Shown here piece by piece: positions 45,795-53,710 of a DNA stretch of 64,000 nucleotides (the first letter of the stretch is position 1; each line of letters opens with the position of its first letter). Both the position numbers and the translations under genes were made by a program. Under the pieces are notes generated by a model. It saw only the letters and a program-made list of their open reading frames with translations, ran no database searches and had not been told where the DNA came from. The stretch comes from Methylosarcina fibrata AML-C10 (lineage in GTDB: Bacteria > Pseudomonadota > Gammaproteobacteria > Methylococcales > Methylomonadaceae): positions 2,709,449 through 2,773,448 of the forward strand of contig NZ_KB889965.1 in assembly GCF_000372865.1 (NCBI RefSeq). The letters are read 5' to 3'.

Positions 45795-47264
45795 TCAACC
45801 TTCCCAGGCTCGACCGTCCCGGTCCAGCAACAAGTCCGAAGCGATCGGCCCCCACGAGCCGGCCTGGTAGGATTTCGGCTTTTCGCTGCTCTTCGCCCAG
45901 GCATTCTGGATCGAATCGATCCAGATCCAGGCCTGCTCAATCTCTTCGCGGCTCAAAAACAGGGTGGGATTGCCGCGCATCGCTTCGAGCACGAGCTTCT
46001 CGTAACCGCCGAAGATACGGCTCTTCTTGAACGTTTCAAAAAAGCTCAAATCCAGCCGGGTTTTCTGGATGCGCAGATTTTCATCAATGCCGGGCACCTT
46101 GTTGAGTATCTCGATTTCGACGCCTTCGTTGGGCTGCAGATGAATGATCAATTTATTGGGCGGCAGCCGCAGGTAGCTGTCCTTGAAGATATTATGCGGC
46201 AGTTGTTTGAAATAAACGACGATTTCCGTTCGCTTGTGATGCATGCGTTTGCCGGTACGCAGATAAAACGGCACGCCTGCCCAGCGCCAGTTGTCGATAT
46301 CGACCCGGATCGCGACAAAAGTTTCGGTAACGCTTTTCTTGTTGGCCCCTTCTTCTTCCAGATAACCCGGCACTTCGTTGCGGTTCACATAGCCGGCGGT
46401 ATATTGGCCCCGTACCGTTTTTTCGTCGACATTGTAGACCGTAATCGGACGCAACGCCTTCAAAACCTTGATTTTTTCGTTATGAATGCTTTCGGCTTCG
46501 AGGTTGACCGGGGGTTCCATCGCGATGAAGGTCAAAATCTGCAGCAAGTGATTCTGCAACATGTCGCGCAACTGACCGGTTTTATCGAAATATTCCCAGC
46601 GGCCTTCGATGCCGATTTCTTCGGCAACAGTGACCTGGATGTGGTCGATGGTGTTGTGGTTCCAGTTGGTGGTGAATATGGAATTGGCGAACCGCAACGC
46701 CAGCAGATTCAGCACCGTTTCCTTGCCGAGGTAGTGATCGATGCGGTAAACCTGGTCTTCAGCGAACACTTTGGCTACTTCGTCGTTGATTTCTTTGGAA
46801 GATTTCAGGTCATGCCCGATCGGCTTTTCCATCACCATGCGCGCTTCGGGAGTCAAAACGCCGGATTGGGCCAGCCCCTGGCAAATGCTCTTGAACAAAA
46901 AGGGCGCCACGGCAAAATAATTGACCATGATCCGGGAAGACTGGTCAATGATCCCATTCAATTTCAAATACTGTTCGGGTTGAGTCAAGTCGATCGGCAG
47001 ATAGGACAGCCGGGCTGAAAATCTCTCCCAGACCGATTCATCCACTTTATCGTTGAGAAATTCATCCAGGCTTTTACGCGCAATCTCGATAAATTCCGGG
47101 CTTCCTCCCTCACGCCGATCAATGCCGACGATGCGGGTGGCGGACTCGATTAATCCGGCGTTTTCAAGGCGATATAAAGAAATCAGCAACTTGCGCCGGG
47201 ACAAGTCGCCCAGCGCGCCATAAATAACCAAATCACAGGGTTTATACGTTTTTTTGTCTTTCAT
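45795..47264 (-). CDS. zwf: Glucose-6-phosphate 1-dehydrogenase
   Basis: The 489-residue enzyme oxidises glucose 6-phosphate to 6-phosphogluconolactone with NADP. It has the Rossmann start LVIYGALGDLSRRKL (G-x-x-G-D-L) and the catalytic RIDHYLGKE segment (about 174-182). It heads the Entner-Doudoroff set. No 6-phosphogluconolactonase gene (pgl) is seen in the cluster. In RuMP-cycle methylotrophs this route processes hexose phosphate from formaldehyde fixation; for this strain that is inferred. Confidence 0.97.
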   Translation of the reverse strand: MKDKKTYKPCDLVIYGALGDLSRRKLLISLYRLENAGLIESATRIVGIDRREGGSPEFIEIARKSLDEFLNDKVDESVWERFSARLSYLPIDLTQPEQYLKLNGIIDQSSRIMVNYFAVAPFLFKSICQGLAQSGVLTPEARMVMEKPIGHDLKSSKEINDEVAKVFAEDQVYRIDHYLGKETVLNLLALRFANSIFTTNWNHNTIDHIQVTVAEEIGIEGRWEYFDKTGQLRDMLQNHLLQILTFIAMEPPVNLEAESIHNEKIKVLKALRPITVYNVDEKTVRGQYTAGYVNRNEVPGYLEEEGANKKSVTETFVAIRVDIDNWRWAGVPFYLRTGKRMHHKRTEIVVYFKQLPHNIFKDSYLRLPPNKLIIHLQPNEGVEIEILNKVPGIDENLRIQKTRLDLSFFETFKKSRIFGGYEKLVLEAMRGNPTLFLSREEIEQAWIWIDSIQNAWAKSSEKPKSYQAGSWGPIASDLLLDRDGRAWEG

Positions 47265-47816
47265 TCGGATTAATTATCGAAAAGATTGAGATTGCCGGGA
47301 CTGCGGGGAGATTGACTCTCTTAACCCACTTATTATCTCAGAAATCGCTACAAGACGCTGAACTCATTGTCATAAAGGGCGCTGCTCGCCCGGCTTCGGC
47401 AAGTTTTGAATCCGTATCCGTCGTCTTGACTCGGCAAGCCTGAGAAAAGCTCTCCCAGAAAAACCGGCCCTGATTGACCAAGGCTAGCACAGACTCGATT
47501 AATATCGATTCGAAATATTGTTGACAGAATTCCGGAATTGCTTTTATAGTATCGACTCGCTGCTATATTAAAGAGGACACCATCCGCCCCGCTCTCCGCT
47601 TTACACCCGCCCCCAGGAGAAGTCCGGAGAGAAGGCGGTTGGTGAAGGGAGTCCGGTCTGGAATGGGCATGAAAGCGACAGTCATGGCTTAAATGCGCTA
47701 TGTGCGAATTCCCGTCCGCTCTCTTCCCTCTTGAGCATAGCAGTCCGGGTGAGGGCTCTTCGCCATTTAACCCGACGATTTTATTGATTATAACTAGATA
47801 ACCGAGGAAAACAGCT
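47265..47816. other. Long intergenic region with promoter and degenerate repeats
   Basis: About 550 bp. A sigma-70-like promoter is at 47521-47550. The following 265 bp up to the secreted helical protein contain degenerate GGAGAGAAGGCGGTTGGTGA and GGGTGAGGG repeats typical of dispersed palindromes. A minus-strand open frame (47348-48082) crosses here but shows no coding character. Confidence 0.5.
47521..47550 (+). promoter_or_regulatory. Sigma-70-like promoter
   Basis: TTGACA (47521-47526), an 18-bp spacer and TATAGT (47545-47550). It points to the gene at 47817 and would give a leader of about 260 nt, or it may drive a small RNA. Confidence 0.6.
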
Positions 47817-48176
47817 ATGAAACTCAAAGTCTTGACAGCCGCCTTGCTCTTGTTTTTCGCCCTGGCAGGCTCTGTTTTTGCCGCCGGCAGCGCCATTAAT
47901 GAAGACCTCTCCCTCCTGACTTCGATTACCGACGATTTGATCGAATTCGGCAAGAAAAAAGACGCGGAAAACTTCACCCGGCTGGCCAAGGCCGCCATCA
48001 ACCTGACTTCCGAAAACCGGAACAACTCCATGATTCTGTCCCGCGTCGGCACCAAACTTACCGCCGCCAAAAGAGCGGTCAAAAACGGTGATTTCGATCA
48101 GGGCGTACTCGTCGTCGAAGAAGCCAAGGCTTTGCTGACGAATAAGAAAGGCTTGACCTGGGATGGCGGTTCCTGA
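47817..48176 (+). CDS. Small secreted helical protein, unknown
   Basis: A 119-residue protein with a clear signal peptide (MKLKVLTAALLLFFALAGSVFAAG), leaving about 96 mostly helical residues. The mature part looks like a small helical bundle (INEDLSLLTSITDDLIEFG, NFTRLAKAAINLTSEN, TKLTAAKRAVKNGDF). It has no cysteine, no heme motif and no histidine cluster, so it is not a cytochrome or a SmbP-type metal binder. GAGGAAA lies before the ATG. Function not recognised. Confidence 0.65.
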   Translation: MKLKVLTAALLLFFALAGSVFAAGSAINEDLSLLTSITDDLIEFGKKKDAENFTRLAKAAINLTSENRNNSMILSRVGTKLTAAKRAVKNGDFDQGVLVVEEAKALLTNKKGLTWDGGS

Positions 48177-48348
48177 AATCCGGATTTTCCAGTCTTATCG
48201 AGCCATTGCCATAACGTCGGCGCCGAAGCAGAAACGGACGCCGCAAGCGAGACGAGGCGGATGATGCCGGCTCTGGTTTGTGCTAATATGGGAACGAAAT
48301 CAAAGTTCCGGCACAAGCCAATCCGTCATATCCACCCAATCTCTGACC

Positions 48349-48696
48349 ATGTCCAAAAGTGCAATTGAAACAGCGCCTGCCGACGACGTTTTTTCGTCAA
48401 CCTTTTTATTAGGCAATGTAGGCGCTCCCTTCGTGATCGGCCTTGCCGTCGGCTATTTTGCCAAAAAAATGCTGCGCACCGCTTTATTCCTGGCCGGCGC
48501 CGCCATTGTTCTGCTTTTTGCCGGGGAATACTACGGCATCGTCAAGGTAACCGATGCCGAATTGATGAATGCGGCGACTGCCGCATCCCAGGCGGCGAAA
48601 GATTCGGGTCATTTCCTGCTGAGCCGGCTGTCCACGATCACCACGCGCGGCGTTAGCGGAGCCGCGGGATTTTTTGCAGGATTCAAGCTCGGCTAA
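48349..48696 (+). CDS. FUN14-family membrane protein
   Basis: About 115 residues of the FUN14 family: GAPFVIGLAVGYFAKKMLRTAL, ALFLAGAAIVLLFAGEYYGIV and the glycine-rich C-terminal GVSGAAGFFAGFKLG. Two to three membrane segments. Bacterial members are of unknown function; the eukaryotic FUNDC1 is a mitophagy receptor. The frame is open to 48280, but ATG 48349 gives the usual short hydrophilic N-terminus. Confidence 0.78.
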   Translation: MSKSAIETAPADDVFSSTFLLGNVGAPFVIGLAVGYFAKKMLRTALFLAGAAIVLLFAGEYYGIVKVTDAELMNAATAASQAAKDSGHFLLSRLSTITTRGVSGAAGFFAGFKLG

Positions 48697-48703
48697 AATT
48701 TGA

Positions 48704-48731
48704 TTGACTTATCCAGCCGTCCTATTACAAT
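48704..48731 (+). promoter_or_regulatory. Promoter of the cold-shock gene
   Basis: TTGACT (48704-48709), a 16-bp spacer and TACAAT (48726-48731). The predicted start near 48738 leaves a leader of about 150 nt before the csp ATG, as in cspA-type genes whose leader senses cold. Confidence 0.6.
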
Positions 48732-48886
48732 GGTCTTAGCTTGAAATTGATTTACCGTTATGCTTACCGACACGTAGTTCCTTTGTTTGTACTCGTCCTG
48801 TTTATCATTAAGTAATTCTTTAATTTCCCAGCTCCATCAGCCTGAACCAGGCTATAAACTTTATCTTTATTTTATTAGGACTTCTC

Positions 48887-49087
48887 ATGACCACTGGAAC
48901 CGTAAAATGGTTTAACTCAGAAAAAGGCTTCGGCTTCATCCAACAAGAATCAGGCCCGGACGTATTCGTGCACTTCCGCAACATCGTAGGCAGCGGCTAC
49001 AAATCCCTGGATGAAGGGCAAAAAGTTCGCTTCAACATCACGCAAGGCCAAAAAGGCCCGCAAGCGGAAGAAGTGACCCCTATCTAA
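48887..49087 (+). CDS. Cold-shock protein (CspA family)
   Basis: A 66-residue OB-fold nucleic-acid chaperone. The RNP1 motif KGFGFIQ and RNP2-like VFVHFRNI are intact, with the N-terminal [11 protein letters not shown]. It melts RNA structure. It is monocistronic with a long 5' leader. Confidence 0.95.
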   Translation: MTTGTVKWFNSEKGFGFIQQESGPDVFVHFRNIVGSGYKSLDEGQKVRFNITQGQKGPQAEEVTPI

Positions 49088-49330
49088 CCCAACGCCGCCA
49101 TACCGTGCTGCCGCCGTTAACCGCCGGCAGCCGGAATTGGGCAGAATCACTCTTTCTTCGGACAGAGTTCTTATCGGTTTCTCTTCTATTTTCACAAAGA
49201 CGAACTCCGAACGTCCGCTCGCAAAAGCAACTCATCCTTACCGGTAGCCTCCCGTTTCAGAACGGCAAATAGCCAACCCGAAACCCGCGGCCAATGTTAA
49301 AATGGCTGTCTTTTAATCCTTTAGACGGCC

Positions 49331-50251
49331 ATGACCTCTACATTACTGCAAATGTTCGCACTAATAGCCTGCGGCGCAGTATGGCGATTATTTTCGTTCG
49401 GCGGACTGACGGCGGAACAAACCCGGCCGGTGCTGACGACGGTCGTCTATTATCTGCTGTTGCCGGCGCTCATCATCGAAGTGCTTTGGCGGGCGGACAT
49501 CGGTCTTCATTCCTTTCAGTACAGCGCGCTCGGCATCTCTAGCAGCTTCTTTGCGATGACCGTGATCTGGGTTTGCGGCCGCCTGTTCAGATTCAAGGAC
49601 AGACAGATGGGCGCAGTCATTCTGGCGACCGCCTTCCCCAACGTCACTTACATGGGCTTGCCGGTGCTGGAGCAGACCTTCGGCAGTTGGGCCCGGTCGG
49701 TGGCCATTCAGTTGGACCTGTTTGCCGCCACGCCCTTCTTGCTGACTGCCGGCGTCGTCGCCGCTCGCCGTTTCGGCACCGACGATACATCTTCCTCCGC
49801 TTCGCCCCTGGCGTTCTTGAATACGCCTCCTTTCTGGGCCGCCATCACGGCCGTCTTGCTGAATTTATACGGCGCGCCCATGCCGGTCTGGATCGAAGGC
49901 ATCCTGCAAAAGCTGGGGGCCGGCGTGGTGCCGCTGATGCTGCTGTCTCTCGGCCTGGCCCTCAGTTGGCAATCCGTCAGTTGGCGGCATCTGCCCTACG
50001 CGCTACCGATCGTTCTTATCAAGATGGGACTGATGCCCTGGTTCGCGATGGCATTCAGCCAATGGCTGACCCTGGACCATCCGCACAAGACCGCCGCCGT
50101 GCTCGAAATGGGAATGCCCTGCATGGTGCTGGGCATCGTCTTTTGCGATCGCTACCGGCTGGACAGCTCGCTGTATGCGATGGCCGTTACCGTCACTACG
50201 CTGTTGAGCCTGGTGACCCTTCCTTTCTGGCACCGCATCCTGACCGGTTGA
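49331..50251 (+). CDS. AEC-family transporter
   Basis: A 306-residue membrane protein with about ten hydrophobic segments. It belongs to the auxin efflux carrier family, seen in AFPNVTYMGLPVLEQTFG (the first-half crossover) and LEMGMPCMVLGIVFCDRYRLD (the second half). Bacterial members export or import small organic acids. The substrate cannot be told. cinA starts 8 bp downstream, so the two are probably cotranscribed. Confidence 0.88.
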   Translation: MTSTLLQMFALIACGAVWRLFSFGGLTAEQTRPVLTTVVYYLLLPALIIEVLWRADIGLHSFQYSALGISSSFFAMTVIWVCGRLFRFKDRQMGAVILATAFPNVTYMGLPVLEQTFGSWARSVAIQLDLFAATPFLLTAGVVAARRFGTDDTSSSASPLAFLNTPPFWAAITAVLLNLYGAPMPVWIEGILQKLGAGVVPLMLLSLGLALSWQSVSWRHLPYALPIVLIKMGLMPWFAMAFSQWLTLDHPHKTAAVLEMGMPCMVLGIVFCDRYRLDSSLYAMAVTVTTLLSLVTLPFWHRILTG

Positions 50252-50258
50252 ACGCCTC

Positions 50259-51482
50259 ATGAACCCGACTCTGGAAATTTTTTCCCAAGGCGAAGAAATC
50301 GTCACTGGACAAACGGTGGATACCAATGCCGCCTGGCTGTCCGAGCAGGCGGTTCAGCTCGGCTTTACCGTCACCCGGCACACCGCCGTGGGCGACAAGC
50401 TCGACGATCTGATCGCCCTGCTGAAAGAAATTTCGCAGCGCGCGGACGCCTGCCTTTGCACCGGCGGACTCGGGCCGACCAGCGACGATCTGACCGCCGA
50501 TGCGGTAGCGGCCGCATTCGGTTTGCCCTTGCAATTCGATGAAACAGCCTACCGGCAAATCCGGCAGTTTTTCAGCGCCCGCAACCGTCCGATGCCGGCC
50601 ACCAACCGCAAGCAGGCGATGCTGCCCGAAGGCTCACTCCGCCTCGACAACGATTGGGGCACCGCGCCCGGATTCGCGCTTCAAGCCGGCCGCTGCTGGT
50701 TTGCTTTTCTGCCCGGCGTGCCGTCGGAAATGCGTGCCATGTTTGACGAACGAGTCGCCCCTCTGCTGACCCGGCGGTTTACGTTAAATCCGCCCAGACT
50801 GATCACGCTGAAGACGTTCGGCCTCGGCGAGTCGGACATCCAGCAACGCCTCGCCCCGATCCAAATCCCCGATACGGTGCAGTTGGGTTTTCGCGCGGGC
50901 GTGGACGAAGTGCAAACCAAACTGCTGTTTCCTGCCGGTTACCCCGAGCAGTCTCTCGAGGCGCTCATCCATGACATGGCCCACCGTCTGGGCGATTTCG
51001 TCTTCGCCGTTGACGGGCTGGAAGATAATCCCGGCAATCTCGCCTCGGTCGTCGACAAGCTCATGACCGATGCCGGCAAAACGCTGGCCGTGATCGAAAC
51101 CACCAGCCAGGGTCTACTCGCCGCCAAATGTCTAGGCAGCTCCTGGCTGATCAGCGCCCTATACGCAGACCAGCCGGCGCTGGGGCACCGGCTGGGCGTC
51201 GCAATCGATCCGGAAAATCTGCCCCAAACCGCAGCAAGGCTGGCCCAGGCCCTGAAAAATCAAACTTCGGCCGATTTCATCCTGGTTCAGCTTTACGAAG
51301 GCGCACGGGAACAATTCCATGACCGGAACCGGACGATCATTCTCTATAATACGCTGCTGCTCGAAGACGACACCCCGCTGCAAAAAAGACACTGCGTAGC
51401 CGGAGCCGGTGAACGCAAACAGAATCAGGCGGCCTTACTCGGACTGGACCTGTTGCGCCGCCATTTACAACATCTGACTTGA
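50259..51482 (+). CDS. CinA-like protein with degenerate amidase domain
   Basis: A 407-residue CinA-type protein. The N-terminal MoaB/MogA-like domain has EIVTGQTVDTNAAWL and CTGGLGPTSDDLTADAVA, as in CinA pyrophosphatase domains. The C-terminal domain occupies the place of the PncC NMN amidase (about 255-407). There the usual AESCTGG motif with catalytic serine reads VIETTSQGLL (278-287), and the expected substrate loops are not recognisable. It may have lost deamidase activity and kept a structural role. It lies 8 bp after the AEC gene and 4 bp before uup. Confidence 0.82.
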   Translation: MNPTLEIFSQGEEIVTGQTVDTNAAWLSEQAVQLGFTVTRHTAVGDKLDDLIALLKEISQRADACLCTGGLGPTSDDLTADAVAAAFGLPLQFDETAYRQIRQFFSARNRPMPATNRKQAMLPEGSLRLDNDWGTAPGFALQAGRCWFAFLPGVPSEMRAMFDERVAPLLTRRFTLNPPRLITLKTFGLGESDIQQRLAPIQIPDTVQLGFRAGVDEVQTKLLFPAGYPEQSLEALIHDMAHRLGDFVFAVDGLEDNPGNLASVVDKLMTDAGKTLAVIETTSQGLLAAKCLGSSWLISALYADQPALGHRLGVAIDPENLPQTAARLAQALKNQTSADFILVQLYEGAREQFHDRNRTIILYNTLLLEDDTPLQKRHCVAGAGERKQNQAALLGLDLLRRHLQHLT

Positions 51483-51486
51483 TACA

Positions 51487-53388
51487 ATGCCCTTATTACG
51501 CTTAACCAACATTTCCATCGCCTTCGGCGCTCATGAATTGCTCGACCGTGCCGACTTCCAGCTCGACGCCGGCGAACGGGTCGGCCTTTTAGGACGCAAC
51601 GGCGAAGGCAAATCCACCTTGATGAAAATCATCGCCGGCCAGATCCAGGCCGACCACGGCGAGATCTGGCGCCAGCCCGGATTGCGGCTGGCCTGGCTGG
51701 AGCAGGCGCCGGACCTGCCTGCCGACGCCACCATTTACGACGCCGTCGCCGGCGGCCTCGGCGAGCTGGGAGAATGGCTGACCCGCTACCATACCCTGTC
51801 GCAGGCGATGGCTCACGACGATTGGACGCTGCGCGAACTGGGCGATCTGCAGCACAAACTGGAGGCTCATAACGGCTGGCATTTCGGCAACCGCGTCGAA
51901 ACCACGCTGAGCCGGCTCGGGTTGCCGGGCGACCTGAACATCAGCGGCCTCTCCGGCGGCTGGAAGCGGCGCGTCGCCCTGGCCAGGGCGCTGGTGATCG
52001 AGCCGGAAGTGCTGCTGCTGGACGAGCCGACCAACCATCTCGATTTCGAAAGCATCGCCTGGCTGGAAGAACAGCTTCTGAATTTTCAGGGCGCCGTGCT
52101 GTTCGTCACCCACGACCGCGCCTTTCTGCAAAAGCTGGCGACGCGCATTATCGACCTGGACCGCGGCCACCTGGTGTCGTGGCAAGGCGACTACAACGAC
52201 TATCTGCGCCGCAAGGCCGCGGCGCTCGAAGACGAAGCCAATCAGAACGCCGAATTCGACAAAAAGCTGGCCGAAGAAGAAGCCTGGATCCGGCAAGGCA
52301 TCAAGGCCCGCCGCACCCGCAATGAAGGCCGGGTGCGCGCCCTGGAGCAGCTTCGAAGGGAACGCGCCCAGCGCCGGAACCGCCAGGGCACGGCCAGTAT
52401 CACGCTGGAGCGTGGCGACGCCTCCGGGCGCAAGGTCATCGAAGCCGACGACATCGGCTTTGCCTATGGCGACCGCACTATCGTCAGCCACTTTTCCACG
52501 CTGATCCAGCGCGGCGACAAAATCGGCCTCATCGGAGCGAACGGCGCGGGCAAATCGACCTTGTTGAAGCTCTTGCTGAAACAACTGGAGCCCGACAGCG
52601 GCACGGTGGAACACGGTACCCGGCTCGAGATCGCCTATTTCGACCAGCTCCGCGAGCAGCTCGACCCCGAAATGACCGTTGCCGACACGATCGCGCACGG
52701 CAATGATTTCGTCGATCTGCCCGGCGGTCGGAAGCATGTGATGTCCTATCTGGCCGATTTCCTGTTCGCCCCGGCGAGGGCGCGCTCGCCGGTCAAAAGC
52801 CTCTCGGGCGGCGAAAAAAACCGGCTGCTGCTGGCCCGGTTGTTTACCAGGCCCGCCAACCTGATCGTCATGGACGAGCCGACCAACGACCTCGACCTGG
52901 AAACGCTCGAACTGCTCGAAGAAAAACTGGTCAACTACGACGGCACGCTGCTCCTGGTCAGCCACGACCGGGCCTTTCTGGACAACGTCGTCACCAGCGT
53001 TTTCGTACTCGACGGCAGCGGCAAAATCGAAGAATTCGTCGGCGGCTACAGCGACTGGCAGCAGCAACGCCGGGAACCCGAGCCGAAATTGCAAACGGTC
53101 AAAAAAGCGCCGGAAAAAGCGAAAGCCGAGTCAGTAAGCCAACCGCCCAAAAAGAAAAAGCTGAGCTACAAAGAACAACAGGAGCTGAACCAGTTGCCCG
53201 AACTCATCGAACAACTGGAAACCCGGCAAACCGAGCTGAACGAGTTGATCAATTCGTCCGAATTCTATAAAAACGACCAGCCCGCCATTACCCGCACTCT
53301 GGAAGAATTGAACCAGACCGTGACGAAACTGGAACAGGCCTATCAGCGCTGGGACGAACTGGAAGAACTGGCCGGCGAAAGCAACTGA
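51487..53388 (+). CDS. uup: ABC-F ATPase Uup
   Basis: The 633-residue protein has two ABC cassettes: Walker A GRNGEGKST (about 37) and GANGAGKST (about 350), signatures LSGGWKRRVALARAL and LSGGEKNRLLLARLF, and Walker B regions DEPTNHLDFES and DEPTNDLDLET. A linker of charged helices separates them. The C-terminal part (about 535-633) has the Uup coiled-coil DNA/ribosome-binding domain (KKKLSYKEQQELNQLPELIE). ABC-F proteins act on the ribosome; Uup also affects transposon excision precision in E. coli. No membrane segments. Confidence 0.95.
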   Translation: MPLLRLTNISIAFGAHELLDRADFQLDAGERVGLLGRNGEGKSTLMKIIAGQIQADHGEIWRQPGLRLAWLEQAPDLPADATIYDAVAGGLGELGEWLTRYHTLSQAMAHDDWTLRELGDLQHKLEAHNGWHFGNRVETTLSRLGLPGDLNISGLSGGWKRRVALARALVIEPEVLLLDEPTNHLDFESIAWLEEQLLNFQGAVLFVTHDRAFLQKLATRIIDLDRGHLVSWQGDYNDYLRRKAAALEDEANQNAEFDKKLAEEEAWIRQGIKARRTRNEGRVRALEQLRRERAQRRNRQGTASITLERGDASGRKVIEADDIGFAYGDRTIVSHFSTLIQRGDKIGLIGANGAGKSTLLKLLLKQLEPDSGTVEHGTRLEIAYFDQLREQLDPEMTVADTIAHGNDFVDLPGGRKHVMSYLADFLFAPARARSPVKSLSGGEKNRLLLARLFTRPANLIVMDEPTNDLDLETLELLEEKLVNYDGTLLLVSHDRAFLDNVVTSVFVLDGSGKIEEFVGGYSDWQQQRREPEPKLQTVKKAPEKAKAESVSQPPKKKKLSYKEQQELNQLPELIEQLETRQTELNELINSSEFYKNDQPAITRTLEELNQTVTKLEQAYQRWDELEELAGESN

Positions 53389-53458
53389 TCCGGATCATTG
53401 CAAGGCAGGGCAATTTATATTATCATTAGCGGTTCCCATGCTCATGGGTTCAAACTGT

Positions 53459-53546
53459 GGAGAGATGGCCGAGCGGTCGAAGGCGCACGCCTGGAAAGTG
53501 TGTATACGGAAACGTATCGAGGGTTCGAATCCCTCTCTCTCCGCCA
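53459..53546 (+). tRNA. tRNA-Ser (anticodon GGA)
   Basis: A class II tRNA with a long variable arm. Acceptor stem GGAGAGA (53459-53465) pairs with TCTCTCC (53536-53542); the discriminator is G and CCA is encoded (53544-53546). The anticodon GGA is at 53493-53495. GGTTCGAATCC marks the T loop. An integrase gene begins about 165 bp downstream, so the 3' end is the likely island attachment site. Confidence 0.97.
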
Positions 53547-53577
53547 ATTGGGCATCCGATAAGGTTCAAACAGATCC

Positions 53578-53614
53578 AAAAACCCGCAAGATTACTGGCT
53601 TAGCGGGTTTTTTT
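53578..53614 (+). terminator. Terminator after tRNA-Ser
   Basis: AAAAACCCGC (53578-53587) pairs with GCGGGTTTTT (53603-53612) over a 15-nt loop, then more T. Confidence 0.75.
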
Positions 53615-53646
53615 ATGTCCGGTAGTGTCCGATGACATACATTGAC

Positions 53647-53709
53647 ATACCCCCTCTCACGGGGGTATAAATGGGGGTATATCGTATACTACCATATGGA
53701 GATACCCCC
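53647..53709. promoter_or_regulatory. Array of four GGGGGTAT sites in the integrase promoter
   Basis: The 8-mer occurs as ATACCCCC (53647-53654), GGGGGTAT (53661-53668), GGGGGTAT (53673-53680) and ATACCCCC (53702-53709), forming two facing pairs. The last copy ends at the integrase ribosome-binding spacer. They look like operator sites or integrase arm-binding sites. Confidence 0.65.
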
Positions 53710-53710
53710 A

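Noticed and set aside
47348..48082. Minus-strand open frame of 244 codons
   Set aside because: It is antisense to the secreted helical protein and to intergenic repeats. Its product has no domain, no plausible composition and no ribosome-binding site.
47817..48176. Small secreted protein considered as cytochrome b562 or a metal-binding SmbP protein
   Set aside because: It lacks the Met/His heme ligand pattern and the histidine clusters of those families.
53438..53635. Open frame covering the tRNA-Ser gene
   Set aside because: The sequence folds as a complete tRNA with encoded CCA; the frame is incidental.
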